A stretch of 64,000 nt of DNA, taken from positions 3,534,001-3,598,000 of the forward strand of contig NZ_CP076543.1 in the NCBI RefSeq assembly GCF_030440515.1, in the 5' to 3' direction. Below the pieces are notes generated by a model. It was given only the letters and a program-made list of their open reading frames with translations. It had not been told where the DNA came from and did not search any database. Positions 56,238 through 64,000 of the stretch are shown piece after piece; position 1 is the stretch's first letter, and every line of letters begins with the position of its first letter. The translations under genes were made by a program, and so were the position numbers. This stretch comes from Streptomyces xanthophaeus (GTDB lineage Bacteria > Actinomycetota > Actinomycetes > Streptomycetales > Streptomycetaceae).

Positions 56238-57968
56238 TCATTCCCCGTACAGCCCCGCGATCTCCCGCGCGTAGCGTTCCGCCACCACGCCCCGGCGGAG
56301 TTTCAGGGACGGCGTCAGGGTGCCCGCCTGGGGGGTGAAGTCCTCCGGGAGGATGTGGAAGGCGCGGATACGGGACGGGCGGGAGACCGTGGTGTTGGCC
56401 TCCGTGACCGCCGCCTCGACGAGGGCGCGGACCGCCGGATGCGTGGTGGGGGTGGGGCCCAGGTCGAGGGTCTCGCGTGCCGCCCAGGCCGTGATCTCCT
56501 CCGCGTCCAGGGTGATCAGGGCGACCGCGTACGGACGGCGGTCTCCGATCAGGACCGCGCGGGAGACGTAACGGGAGCGCTGGACGGCGAATTCGACCTC
56601 CGTCGGGGTGATGTTCTTCCCGGCCGAGGTGATGATCAGCTCCTTCTTGCGGCCGGTGATGCGAAGGTAGCCGTCCTCGTCCAGTTCGCCCAGGTCGCCG
56701 GTGTGGAGCCAGCCCTCGGGGTCCAGCGCCTCGGCGGTCGCGGCCTCGTTCGCGTGGTAGCCCGGGAACACCATCGCCCCGCGCGCCAGCACCTCGCCGT
56801 CCTCCGCGATCCGCACCTCGCAGCCCGCGATCGGGCGGCCCACCGTCCCGTGGCGCACCGCCGCCGGATGGTTGACGGAGATGACGCCGCCCGACTCCGT
56901 CATCCCGTACCCCTCGTACACGGAGATCCCGCAGGCCCGCAGGAAGTCCAGCGTCGCCGGGGCGATCGGGGCGCCGCCGGTGAGGGCCCACCGGAGCCGG
57001 CCGCCGAGGGCCGCGCGGACCGGGGAGTACAGCGACTTCTCGGCCGCCTCGTGCTGCGCCCGGAGTTCCTCCGGCAGCCGTCCGTCCGCCGCCAGCACGC
57101 CCACCCGTACCGCCGTCTCGAAGCGTTCCCGGCCGCCCTCCTGCGACTCCGCGAGCGAGAGCACCACGGAGTGCAGCTTCTCGAACAGCCTCGGTACGGA
57201 CGGCAGATGGGTCGGGGCGACCTCGGCCAGCTCCGCGAGCACGTTCTCGATCCGCCCGCCGAAGTAGCACAGCTCTCCGCCCTCGGTGAGGGTCGTGTAC
57301 TGGATCAGCTGGGCCAGCATGTGCGCGAGCGGGAGGTACAGGTACGTCGAGTCGCCCGGGCCGCCCTTGATCAGCGGGAGGGTGGCGTCCTGGATCGCGC
57401 CCAGGTTCCCGTGGGTGAGGCGACAGCCCTTCGGCGGGCCGGTCGTGCCCGAGGTGTAGACGATCGACGCGTCCGCTCCGGGGGTCACGGCCGCGGCCCG
57501 GGCCAGCAGTTCGGCCTCCGCCGCCGCGCCGGGCAGGGCCGGCAGTTCGTCCATCAGCACCACCGCCCGCAGCGCGGGCAGTTTCGGCCGCAGCTCCTCG
57601 ACGCGGGCCGCCTGCCGCCCGTCGTCGCAGACCACGACCACCGCCTCCGAGTCCGCCAGGACCCAGGCGAGCTCCTCCTCCCCCGCCGTCGGGTACACCG
57701 GTACGAGGACCGCGCCCGCCGCCAGCAGCCCGAGGTGCGTGTACGTCCACCGGGGCCGTGTCTCCGCGAGTACGGCGACCCGTTCTCCGGCGGCCACGCC
57801 CAGGCCGAGGAGGGCGCAGCCCACGGCCCGTACCTCCGTGCCGAGTTCCGCGTACGTGCGGGTGTGCCATCCGCCTTCCGGTGACCGGAACCGCAGGGCC
57901 GGTTCCGGCCCGTACCGCTCCTCGGTCCACTGGGTGAACACCGCCAGCGTGCTCGGCCGACCGTCCAT
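56238..57968 (-). CDS. Long-chain-fatty-acid CoA ligase-type AMP-binding enzyme
   Basis: A 576-residue adenylate-forming ligase. The P-loop is SIVYTSGTTGPPKGCRLTHGN, YEGYGMTESGGVISVNHP is the A5 motif, WLHTGDLGELDEDGYLRITGRKKELIITSAGKNI covers A7-A8, and LKLRRGVVAERY carries the A10 Lys region. The wording matches FACL/FadD15-type ligases that activate fatty acids with ATP and CoA. ATG 57968 has GGGAGGG upstream. It is divergent from an AraC regulator 149 bp away, which may control it. Preferred acyl chain is unknown. Confidence 0.92.
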   Translation of the reverse strand: MDGRPSTLAVFTQWTEERYGPEPALRFRSPEGGWHTRTYAELGTEVRAVGCALLGLGVAAGERVAVLAETRPRWTYTHLGLLAAGAVLVPVYPTAGEEELAWVLADSEAVVVVCDDGRQAARVEELRPKLPALRAVVLMDELPALPGAAAEAELLARAAAVTPGADASIVYTSGTTGPPKGCRLTHGNLGAIQDATLPLIKGGPGDSTYLYLPLAHMLAQLIQYTTLTEGGELCYFGGRIENVLAELAEVAPTHLPSVPRLFEKLHSVVLSLAESQEGGRERFETAVRVGVLAADGRLPEELRAQHEAAEKSLYSPVRAALGGRLRWALTGGAPIAPATLDFLRACGISVYEGYGMTESGGVISVNHPAAVRHGTVGRPIAGCEVRIAEDGEVLARGAMVFPGYHANEAATAEALDPEGWLHTGDLGELDEDGYLRITGRKKELIITSAGKNITPTEVEFAVQRSRYVSRAVLIGDRRPYAVALITLDAEEITAWAARETLDLGPTPTTHPAVRALVEAAVTEANTTVSRPSRIRAFHILPEDFTPQAGTLTPSLKLRRGVVAERYAREIAGLYGE

Positions 57969-58073
57969 CGCATGCCCTCCCGCGGGTTGGTGACCTCCGA
58001 CCCCTCCGACGCTAGGCAGCCGGACCGCCGCCGCGGCATGACCGGAAGCGTCACCCCCGCTGACCCGAGCGCT

Positions 58074-58102
58074 CATCCGGGGTCCATCCGGAGCCCATCC
58101 GG
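58074..58102. promoter_or_regulatory. Three phased CATCCGG iterons upstream of the AraC gene
   Basis: CATCCGG occurs at 58074, 58085 and 58096, exactly 11 bp (one helical turn) apart. The set ends 15 bp before the AraC-type gene ATG and lies within the divergent promoter region. Same-face direct repeats are typical of AraC-family binding sites. A TACCGT -10-like box (58105-58110) just after suggests a leaderless transcript. Confidence 0.55.
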
Positions 58103-58117
58103 GCTACCGTCGGATCC

Positions 58118-59176
58118 ATGGCGAGGCGGACGGTCACCGTGCACCACGTACGTGCCCTGCTCGCGGGGGCCCGCCGCAACGGCGTCGACACCGTGCCTCT
58201 GCTGCAGGAGGCGCAGATCCCGCCGCTGCTGCTGGGCGACGACCGGGCGCGGGTCACGCCCGCCCAGTTCGCCCGGCTCTTCCGGGCGCTGTACCGGACC
58301 ACGCAGGACGAGTTCCTCGCCCTGAGCCAGGTCCCGAGCCGCCCCGGCACCTTCGCGATGATGTGTCACGCCTCGCTCGGCTGCCACGATCTGGGCGCGG
58401 CCATGGAGCGCGCCGCCGCCTTCTACGGGCTTTTTCCCGGCGGGCCGGAGCTGGCGCTCGAAGTCGTGGGCGCGGAGGCCAGGTTCACCGTCCGCAACGA
58501 CTTCGCGCGGGACGAGGACCGGTTCCTCACCGAGTGCGTGCTCGCGATCTGGCACCGGCTGAGCAGCTGGCTGGTGGGGCGGCGGATCCCGCTCGCGCAC
58601 GCCGCCTTCCGCTATCCCCCGCCGGCGCACAGGGAGGAGTACGAGCTGCTCTTCGACTGTCCGGTGCACTTCGGGCAGGACCGTACGGGTGCGGCCTTCG
58701 ACGCGCGCTGGCTGACCGCTCCGCTCGTGCGGGACGAGGGCGCGCTCGACGCGATGCTCCGCCGGGCCCCCTTCGACCTGCTGTCGCGTCCGGAGTACGG
58801 GACCACGGTCGCGGAGCAGGTACGCCGCACCCTGACGCAGCGGCTGCGCATGTCACCGCGGCTGCCCGCGCTCGGTGAGGTGGCGGCGGGCCTCGCGGTG
58901 TCCCCGGCGACGCTGCGGCGCCGGCTCCGGCAGGAGGGGACGTCCTTCCAGCAGCTGAAGGACCACGTGCGGCGGGACGCGGCGATCGCGGGCCTGGCGG
59001 AGAGCGGTGAGCCGATCGCGGAGCTCGCGGCGCGGCTGGGGTTCTCGGAGGACACGGCTTTCCACCGCGCCTTCCGCCGCTGGACGGGTACGACGCCGGG
59101 GGCCTACCGGATCGCGTCGGGACCGCGTCCGGCGCCCGTGGCGACGGGGCGTGTGAGGCCGGGTCAGGAAAGCTGA
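58118..59176 (+). CDS. AraC-family regulator with Arabinose_bd-type N-terminal domain
   Basis: A 352-residue transcription factor. Residues about 20-210 form the ligand domain seen in OruR/ArgR-like AraC proteins (FARLFRALYRTTQDEFLALSQ, GTFAMMCHASLGCHDLGAAMERAAAFYGLF, AAFRYPPPAHREEYELLFDCPVHF). Residues about 245-330 are two helix-turn-helix motifs (LGEVAAGLAVSPATLRRRLRQEGTSFQQLK; PIAELAARLGFSEDTAFHRAFRRWTG). It probably regulates itself and the divergent acyl-CoA ligase. No SD is visible, which fits a leaderless start. Confidence 0.92.
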   Translation: MARRTVTVHHVRALLAGARRNGVDTVPLLQEAQIPPLLLGDDRARVTPAQFARLFRALYRTTQDEFLALSQVPSRPGTFAMMCHASLGCHDLGAAMERAAAFYGLFPGGPELALEVVGAEARFTVRNDFARDEDRFLTECVLAIWHRLSSWLVGRRIPLAHAAFRYPPPAHREEYELLFDCPVHFGQDRTGAAFDARWLTAPLVRDEGALDAMLRRAPFDLLSRPEYGTTVAEQVRRTLTQRLRMSPRLPALGEVAAGLAVSPATLRRRLRQEGTSFQQLKDHVRRDAAIAGLAESGEPIAELAARLGFSEDTAFHRAFRRWTGTTPGAYRIASGPRPAPVATGRVRPGQES

Positions 59177-59264
59177 GCTGCACGGTCAGCGACCTCCCTA
59201 CCGGTCGGTCACTACCTTCGCCTCACCTACCCCGCACGGAACGATCCCCCTGGGAGAGCCGCCC

Positions 59265-60440
59265 ATGCGTTTCCGAAGCACCCCTCTCGCCACCGTGTCC
59301 GCCCTGGCCGCACTCGCCGCCTCAGCGGCGGTCCCCACGGCCACCGCGAGCGCCACGGCTGGCGCCACCGCCGCGGCCGCAGCCGCCCCGGGCGATGTGG
59401 TCAGCAGCGCCCCCTCCGCCTTCCGCCCGCTGCCCGGCCAGCCCACCGGCACCAAGGCCTGGAAGATCCACTACCGCTCGACGACGGCCGACGGGGCCCC
59501 GAACATCGTCTCGGGCACCGTCATCGTCCCGCAGGACGGCCGCACCGGCCCGCGCCCGCTGATCACGTACGCCGTGGGCACGGTCGGGATGGGCGACTCG
59601 TGCGCGCCGAGCGACAACTTCCCCCACGGCACCGCCATGGAGGCCAACCTCATCCAGCAGCTCACCCTGCGCGGCTGGGCCGTGGTGGTCACCGACTACG
59701 AGGGGCTCGGCACCCCGGGCGTCCACACCTACACCGTCGGGCCTTCCGCCGGGCACGCCGTCCTCGACGCGGCGCGCGCCGCCCAGCGGCTGCCCGGGGC
59801 GGGGCTGTCGGCCACCGGCCCGGTCGGCATCATGGGCTACTCCCAGGGCGGCCAAGCCAGCAGCTGGGCCGCCGAGCTGCAGGGCTCGTACGCCCCTGAG
59901 CTCCAGGTCAAGGGGACGGCGACCGGCGGTGTCCCCGGGGACCTGCTGAAGGTGGCCGAGTTCAACGACGGCTCCTACGGGTCCGGGCTCATCTTCATGG
60001 CGGCCGCCGGGCAGGACGCGGCCTTCCCGGAGCTGGACCTGGACTCCTACCTCAACCCGGCGGGCAAGGCCCTGGTCGCCGGGATGAAGGAGAACTGCGT
60101 GGCGATCGACTCGATCGCCGGCTCCTTCAAGCGGATCTCCGACCTCACCACGCGCGACCCGCTGGCCCGGCCGGACTGGCAGGCGGCGCTGAACCGCAGC
60201 CGGCTCGGGGGGACGGCCCCGGCCGCGCCGGTGTACCAGTACCACGCGCTCGCCGACGAGTTGATCCCGTACGGGGTGGGGCGCCGGCTGCGCTCCGACT
60301 GGTGCGCGCGGGGCGCGAACGTCGAGTTCGACACCGTGTGGGTCGGTGAGCACGTCAGCGGCGTGATCACGCACTCCCTGGCGGCCGGGAACTGGCTGGC
60401 GGACCGCTTCGCGGGGCGTCCGACGCACGCCAACTGCTGA
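59265..60440 (+). CDS. Secreted lipase-type alpha/beta hydrolase
   Basis: A 391-residue exported esterase/lipase of the secretory LIP family. A signal peptide covers about residues 1-30, followed by an Ala/Thr-rich stretch. The nucleophile is in GIMGYSQGGQAS, the acid is probably in YHALADELIPYGVG, and the His is in VGEHVSGVITHS. Cysteines (GDSCAPSDN, ENCVAID, DWCARG, HANC) can form two disulfides. GGGAGAG lies before the ATG. An ACCGGTCGGT element sits about 65 bp upstream (59200-59209). Substrates are probably extracellular glycerides or esters. Confidence 0.9.
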   Translation: MRFRSTPLATVSALAALAASAAVPTATASATAGATAAAAAAPGDVVSSAPSAFRPLPGQPTGTKAWKIHYRSTTADGAPNIVSGTVIVPQDGRTGPRPLITYAVGTVGMGDSCAPSDNFPHGTAMEANLIQQLTLRGWAVVVTDYEGLGTPGVHTYTVGPSAGHAVLDAARAAQRLPGAGLSATGPVGIMGYSQGGQASSWAAELQGSYAPELQVKGTATGGVPGDLLKVAEFNDGSYGSGLIFMAAAGQDAAFPELDLDSYLNPAGKALVAGMKENCVAIDSIAGSFKRISDLTTRDPLARPDWQAALNRSRLGGTAPAAPVYQYHALADELIPYGVGRRLRSDWCARGANVEFDTVWVGEHVSGVITHSLAAGNWLADRFAGRPTHANC

Positions 60441-60485
60441 ACGGACGGGCCGGGTTGCCGCCGGGTCGGGGCCGTCCCTGCCGGT

Positions 60486-62102
60486 TCACTCTCCGGCGGG
60501 GCAGGACCGGGTCCCGGACGGCAGCCGCCCGTAGAGGAGGAAGTCGTCGACGTACTGCGCCACGCAGCGCGAGCTCCCGTAGCCGGTGTGCCCGTCGCCC
60601 TTGTGGTCCACGATCACCGCCGAGCCCAGCCTCTCGGCCGTCTCCTCCGTCCACTCGTAGGGCGTCGCCGGGTCGCCGCGGGTGCCGACGAGCAGCATCG
60701 GCGGTGCCCCGGGGTGGTCGATCTTCCGGATGAAGTCGGTACCGGGGGGCCGTCCGTAGCAGGTGAGCACGGACAGCAGCTGCGCCACCCCGAACACCTT
60801 CGAGACCTGGAGGAATTCCTCCGCCAGTTCGTTGATCTCCTTCTCCAGCTCGGCCGGGGTGGCCTTGTCGATCGACCGGTCCGGATCGTCGGCGCAGGTC
60901 ACGGCGGCGAGGGCGGCGGCGAGGTTGTCGGCGGGCACCGGATCGGATCCGTCGGCCTGCGCCGGGGCGCTCGGGTCCGGCGGGTCGCTCGGCTCAGGCG
61001 GGTCGCTCGGCTCCGGCGACTCCGTCAGGCCGACCAGGGCCAGCAGCCCGGCCGGATCGTGATTGCGCTCGGCCTGCGCCAGCGCCTTGGCGAGCGCGGG
61101 CCACGTGCTCCGTGAGTACAGGGCCTGCCCGATCGCGAAGGTGGCGATCAGGCCGCTCACCGGTATGCCGTCGTGGCCGACCAGCGGTTCCGTGTCGAGC
61201 CGCTCCACCAGGGCGGCCACCTTCTCCCTGGCGGTACGGGTGTTCGTCCCGTAGACGCAGTCGGTCTGGTGGGCGCACCAGGTCAGGAAGTTGTCCAGGG
61301 CCTGCTGCTGGCCGCGGGCCGATACGAGCGCCTGCTCGGTCAGCGATTCGGTGAGGGTGTCGACGCCGTCGAGGACCATGCGGCCGGTGGCACGCGGGAA
61401 CAGGGCCGCGTACACGGCGCCGAGCCGGCTCCCGTAGGAGAAGCCGAGGAAGTTGAGCTTGTCGTCGCCGAGGACGCGGCGCATCACGTCCATGTCGCGG
61501 GCGACGTCGACGGTTCCCATGTGCGCGAGGACCGGGCCGGAGTTGACCTCGCAGCGCTTGACCTCGTCCCGCAGGGTGGCCAGCGCCGCGGCCATGTCGG
61601 CGTTCGGGTCTTCTGCGGCCTGCTGGGCGCCGCCGCAGGAGACCGGGTCGCTGTGGCCCACGCCGCGCGGGTCGAAGCCGATCAGGTCGTAGCGTTCGCC
61701 GAGGTCGGCGAAGAGCTTGGGATCGGCGGCGAGGCCGGCCACGCCGGAGGCGCCGGGGCCGCCGAAGTTGATCAGGAGCGAGCCGATGCGCCGGTCCGGT
61801 TCGGTGGCCGGGATCCGGCCCAGGGCCACTTTGACCGTGCCCTTGCCCGGGGCCGCGTAGTCGAGCGGGACCTCCACGACGGCGCACCGCATCTCGGCGG
61901 GGACGGGCTTCTCGGGGCAGTCGCCCCAGCGGACGTGCTGGGCGTGGAACCGCGCCAGGGGGTCGTCGCCCCCGGTGGGTGCCGGGGTCGGCGTGGGCGC
62001 GGAGGTGGGCGCGGTCGCCGGGGCCACCCCCAGCGAGGCCAGGAGCATCGCTCCGGCGGCCACGCCCGCGGCTATGGCCCTACGGACTCGGGAACGGTGC
62101 AC
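60486..62102 (-). CDS. Secreted tripeptidyl-aminopeptidase-type alpha/beta hydrolase
   Basis: A 538-residue exported serine peptidase of the SlpD/SlpE-type Streptomyces family. The signal peptide ends near residue 35 and is followed by a PTPTPAPT linker. FGGPGASGVAG is the oxyanion motif, GFSYGSRLGAVYA is the nucleophile elbow, VGTRGDPATPYEWT carries the acid, and DGHTGYG holds the His. Cysteines are frequent. A Pro/Asp/Glu-rich insert (repeated EPSDPP, about residues 350-375) interrupts the cap region. GAGGAGGG precedes the GTG at 62102. It is convergent with the lipase. Confidence 0.9.
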   Translation of the reverse strand: MHRSRVRRAIAAGVAAGAMLLASLGVAPATAPTSAPTPTPAPTGGDDPLARFHAQHVRWGDCPEKPVPAEMRCAVVEVPLDYAAPGKGTVKVALGRIPATEPDRRIGSLLINFGGPGASGVAGLAADPKLFADLGERYDLIGFDPRGVGHSDPVSCGGAQQAAEDPNADMAAALATLRDEVKRCEVNSGPVLAHMGTVDVARDMDVMRRVLGDDKLNFLGFSYGSRLGAVYAALFPRATGRMVLDGVDTLTESLTEQALVSARGQQQALDNFLTWCAHQTDCVYGTNTRTAREKVAALVERLDTEPLVGHDGIPVSGLIATFAIGQALYSRSTWPALAKALAQAERNHDPAGLLALVGLTESPEPSDPPEPSDPPDPSAPAQADGSDPVPADNLAAALAAVTCADDPDRSIDKATPAELEKEINELAEEFLQVSKVFGVAQLLSVLTCYGRPPGTDFIRKIDHPGAPPMLLVGTRGDPATPYEWTEETAERLGSAVIVDHKGDGHTGYGSSRCVAQYVDDFLLYGRLPSGTRSCPAGE

Positions 62103-62202
62103 TGCGCCCTCCTCGGGCGGCCCCCCGGACCCATCTGCCCACCATAGACCGGCTCCCCGGTCCCCGCCGCCCGGCGCCGGCCGGGGCGCCGGCGGACGCC
62201 GC

Positions 62203-64000
62203 TCAGGCCTCCCGAGGCCCCCGGTACAGCTCCTGGATCCGGTCCGCGTAGTCCCGGGCGATCGCGCCCCGCCTGAGCTTCAGCGACGGGGTCAGGTGGC
62301 CGCGCGCCTCGGTGAAGTCGCCGGGCAGGACGGCGAAGCGCCGGATCGACTCGGCCCGTGAGACCAGCTGGTTCGCGTCGTCCACCGCCCGCTGGAGGTC
62401 CGCCCGCAGTTCCTCGTCCCGCACCAGCTCGCGCATCGGCACGTTCTGCTTCTTGTGCATCTGGCGCCAGTGCTGCAGCCCGTCGGGTTCCAGGGTGATC
62501 AGCGCGGTGATGTAGGGCCGGTTGTCGCCGATCACCATGCACTGGCCGACCAGCGGATGGGCCCGCAGCCAGTCCTCCAGCGGTGCCGGGGCCACGTTCT
62601 TGCCGCCGGAGGTGATGATCAGGTCCTTCTTGCGGCCGGTGATGGTGAGGTACCCGTCGGCGTCGAGCTCGCCGATGTCGCCGGTGGCCAGCCAGCTCCC
62701 GTACGGGGCCGCGTGCGCGGCGTTCCAGTAGCCGGCGAAGACGTGGCGGCCGCCCAGCAGCACCTCCCCGTCGTCCGCGATGCGTACGGCCGTGCCCGGC
62801 AGCGGCCAGCCGACCGTGCCGAGGCGGGGCCGCAGCGGCGGGGTCACGGTGCTCGCGCCGGTGGTCTCCGTCAGCCCGTAGCCCTCGAAGACCTCGATGC
62901 CGGCGCCGGTGTAGAAGGCGGCGAGCCGCCGGCCCAGCGGTGATCCGCCGCTCAGGACGTAGCGGACGCGGCCGCCGAGCGCGGCCCGGATGCGCCGGTA
63001 GACGAGCGGGTCGTAGAGGGACCGGGCGAGGCGCAGCACGGGCCCGGGGGTCCTGGCCTCGGCGGTTTCGGCGAAGCGCTGCGCGATGCGGGCGGCCCGG
63101 TCGAAGGAGGAGGCCCGGCCCATCTTCTCGGCGGTGGCCCGGGCGGTGTTGTAGACCTTCTCCAGTACGTAGGGGATGGCCAGGAGGAAGGTGGGCCGGA
63201 AGCCGGCGAGGTCGGCGAGGAGGTCCTCGGTACGGATGCTGGGGGCGTGCCCGAGCTTGACGCGGGCCCGCATGCAGCCGACGGCGACCATCCGCCCGAA
63301 GACGTGGCTGAGCGGCAGGAACAGCAGGGTGGAGGCGGGGTCCTTGCTGACGGACCTGAAGACGGGGTGCAGCAGCTCCACCGCGTTGTCCACCTGGGCG
63401 AAGAAGTTGGCGTGGGTGATCACGCATCCCTTGGGCTGCCCGGTGGTGCCGGAGGTGTAGATGAGGGTGGCGACGGAGTCCGGGGTGCGGGCGGCCCGCC
63501 GGTTGTGGACCACGGCGTCCGGGATGCGTTCCCCGGCCTTGACCAGCCGGGCCACGGCGCCGGTGTCGAATTCCCACAGGTGGGTCAGCCAGGGCAGGTT
63601 GCCGCGTTCGGCGCTGATGAGCCGGGCCTGCGCGGTGTCCTCGACGGCGCAGGCCACGGCCCCGGAGTCCTGGATGATCCAGCGCGCCTGGAGGGCGGAG
63701 GAGGTCGGGTAGATCGGTACGGTGACCAGGCCTGCGGCCCAGCCGGCGAAGTCGAGCAGGGTCCACTCGTAGGTCGTACGGGCCATGATGGCGAGCCGGT
63801 CGCCCTCCCGGAGCCCTTCGGCGATCAGGCCCTTGGCCACGGCGAGCACCTCGGCCGCGAACTGTGCGGCCGTGACGTCGTGCCAGACGCCGTCCTGGTC
63901 CTTGCGGGCGAGCACCGCCTCGCCGGGGGCCTCCCAGGCGTTGACGAAGGGGAGGTCCCCGAGGGATCCGCGGTCCGGAGGGCCCGCCAGCGCGGGCACC
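62203..64000 (-). CDS. Long-chain-fatty-acid CoA ligase-type AMP-binding enzyme (5' end may lie outside window)
   Basis: At least 598 residues of an adenylate-forming ligase. LIYTSGTTGQPKGCVITHAN is the P-loop, FEGYGLTETTGASTV is A5, SWLATGDIGELDADGYLTITGRKKDLIITSGGKNVAPAPLE is A7-A8, and LTPSLKLRRGAIARDY contains the A10 region. It resembles the ligase at 56238 and is probably a paralogue. The frame is open to the last base; a GTG at 63999 is possible, but the real start may lie beyond. It is in the same direction as the peptidase gene, 100 bp upstream of it. Confidence 0.9.
   Translation of the reverse strand, partial: VPALAGPPDRGSLGDLPFVNAWEAPGEAVLARKDQDGVWHDVTAAQFAAEVLAVAKGLIAEGLREGDRLAIMARTTYEWTLLDFAGWAAGLVTVPIYPTSSALQARWIIQDSGAVACAVEDTAQARLISAERGNLPWLTHLWEFDTGAVARLVKAGERIPDAVVHNRRAARTPDSVATLIYTSGTTGQPKGCVITHANFFAQVDNAVELLHPVFRSVSKDPASTLLFLPLSHVFGRMVAVGCMRARVKLGHAPSIRTEDLLADLAGFRPTFLLAIPYVLEKVYNTARATAEKMGRASSFDRAARIAQRFAETAEARTPGPVLRLARSLYDPLVYRRIRAALGGRVRYVLSGGSPLGRRLAAFYTGAGIEVFEGYGLTETTGASTVTPPLRPRLGTVGWPLPGTAVRIADDGEVLLGGRHVFAGYWNAAHAAPYGSWLATGDIGELDADGYLTITGRKKDLIITSGGKNVAPAPLEDWLRAHPLVGQCMVIGDNRPYITALITLEPDGLQHWRQMHKKQNVPMRELVRDEELRADLQRAVDDANQLVSRAESIRRFAVLPGDFTEARGHLTPSLKLRRGAIARDYADRIQELYRGPREA

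Noticed and set aside
59200..59216. TetR-type operator (ACCGGTCGGT) upstream of the lipase gene
   Set aside because: Only one short imperfect dyad is seen, no TetR gene is nearby, and such GC words are common by chance in this genome; kept only as a remark in the lipase entry.

Overview
The window is high-GC actinobacterial DNA and looks like the chromosomal core of a Streptomyces species. The signs are very high third-position GC, frequent GTG and TTG starts, ATGA/GTGA gene overlaps, many Sec and lipoprotein signals, futalosine-pathway menaquinone genes next to a 14-gene complex I operon, and families common in Streptomyces (DUF3152, Fic-like toxin, eukaryote-type Ser/Thr kinase). I recall a similar order of nuo, menaquinone and NlpC/P60 genes in sequenced Streptomyces, but I could not run a comparison.

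Layout. 1-9.4 kb: 3' part of a secreted M28 aminopeptidase with a P-domain, a ribbon-helix-helix/Fic-like toxin-antitoxin pair with a palindromic operator, a LolA-fold secreted protein, a polyprenyl diphosphate synthase, a CocE/NonD hydrolase, a HAD phosphatase and fumarylacetoacetase. 9.5-16.5 kb: an apparent operon of a GntR/UTRA regulator, an AprB-like ferredoxin, a three-gene SsuABC-type importer whose binding protein carries a NosL-like tail, and an AprA/fumarate-reductase-like flavoprotein fused to HEAT repeats. I consider this the most interesting system in the window. 16.5-33.2 kb: a small secreted protein, then the complete nuoA-N operon on the minus strand, with a Rex-type operator upstream and a strong hairpin at its end.

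33.2-42 kb: a secreted NlpC/P60 hydrolase, a lipoprotein, a small secreted protein resembling peptidase inhibitor family I36, then a lipoprotein/adaptor/ATPase/permease operon of MacAB type. 41-51 kb: menaquinone genes (geranylgeranyl-reductase-type menJ candidate, menG, mqnC, mqnA) mixed with a GNAT enzyme, glutaminase, DUF3152 protease, an orphan LuxR-type HTH protein, a degenerate amidohydrolase and a Ser/Thr kinase. 51-64 kb: a cold-shock gene with a terminator-like hairpin in its leader, a lytic transglycosylase, a RibD/DHFR-like enzyme, a membrane protein, a roughly 1 kb non-coding inverted-repeat module, an acyl-CoA ligase divergent from an AraC regulator with phased iterons, two secreted alpha/beta hydrolases, and a second acyl-CoA ligase that runs off the end.

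How it fits together. Complex I passes NADH electrons to menaquinone. The window encodes the enzyme itself, a polyprenyl tail synthase, two head-group enzymes (MqnA, MqnC), the ring methylase (MenG) and a likely side-chain reductase, so much of it serves respiration. The AprBA-like/ABC cluster looks like an accessory oxidoreductase with its own importer, probably for a small anionic (perhaps organosulfur) compound; its substrate cannot be read from the sequence.
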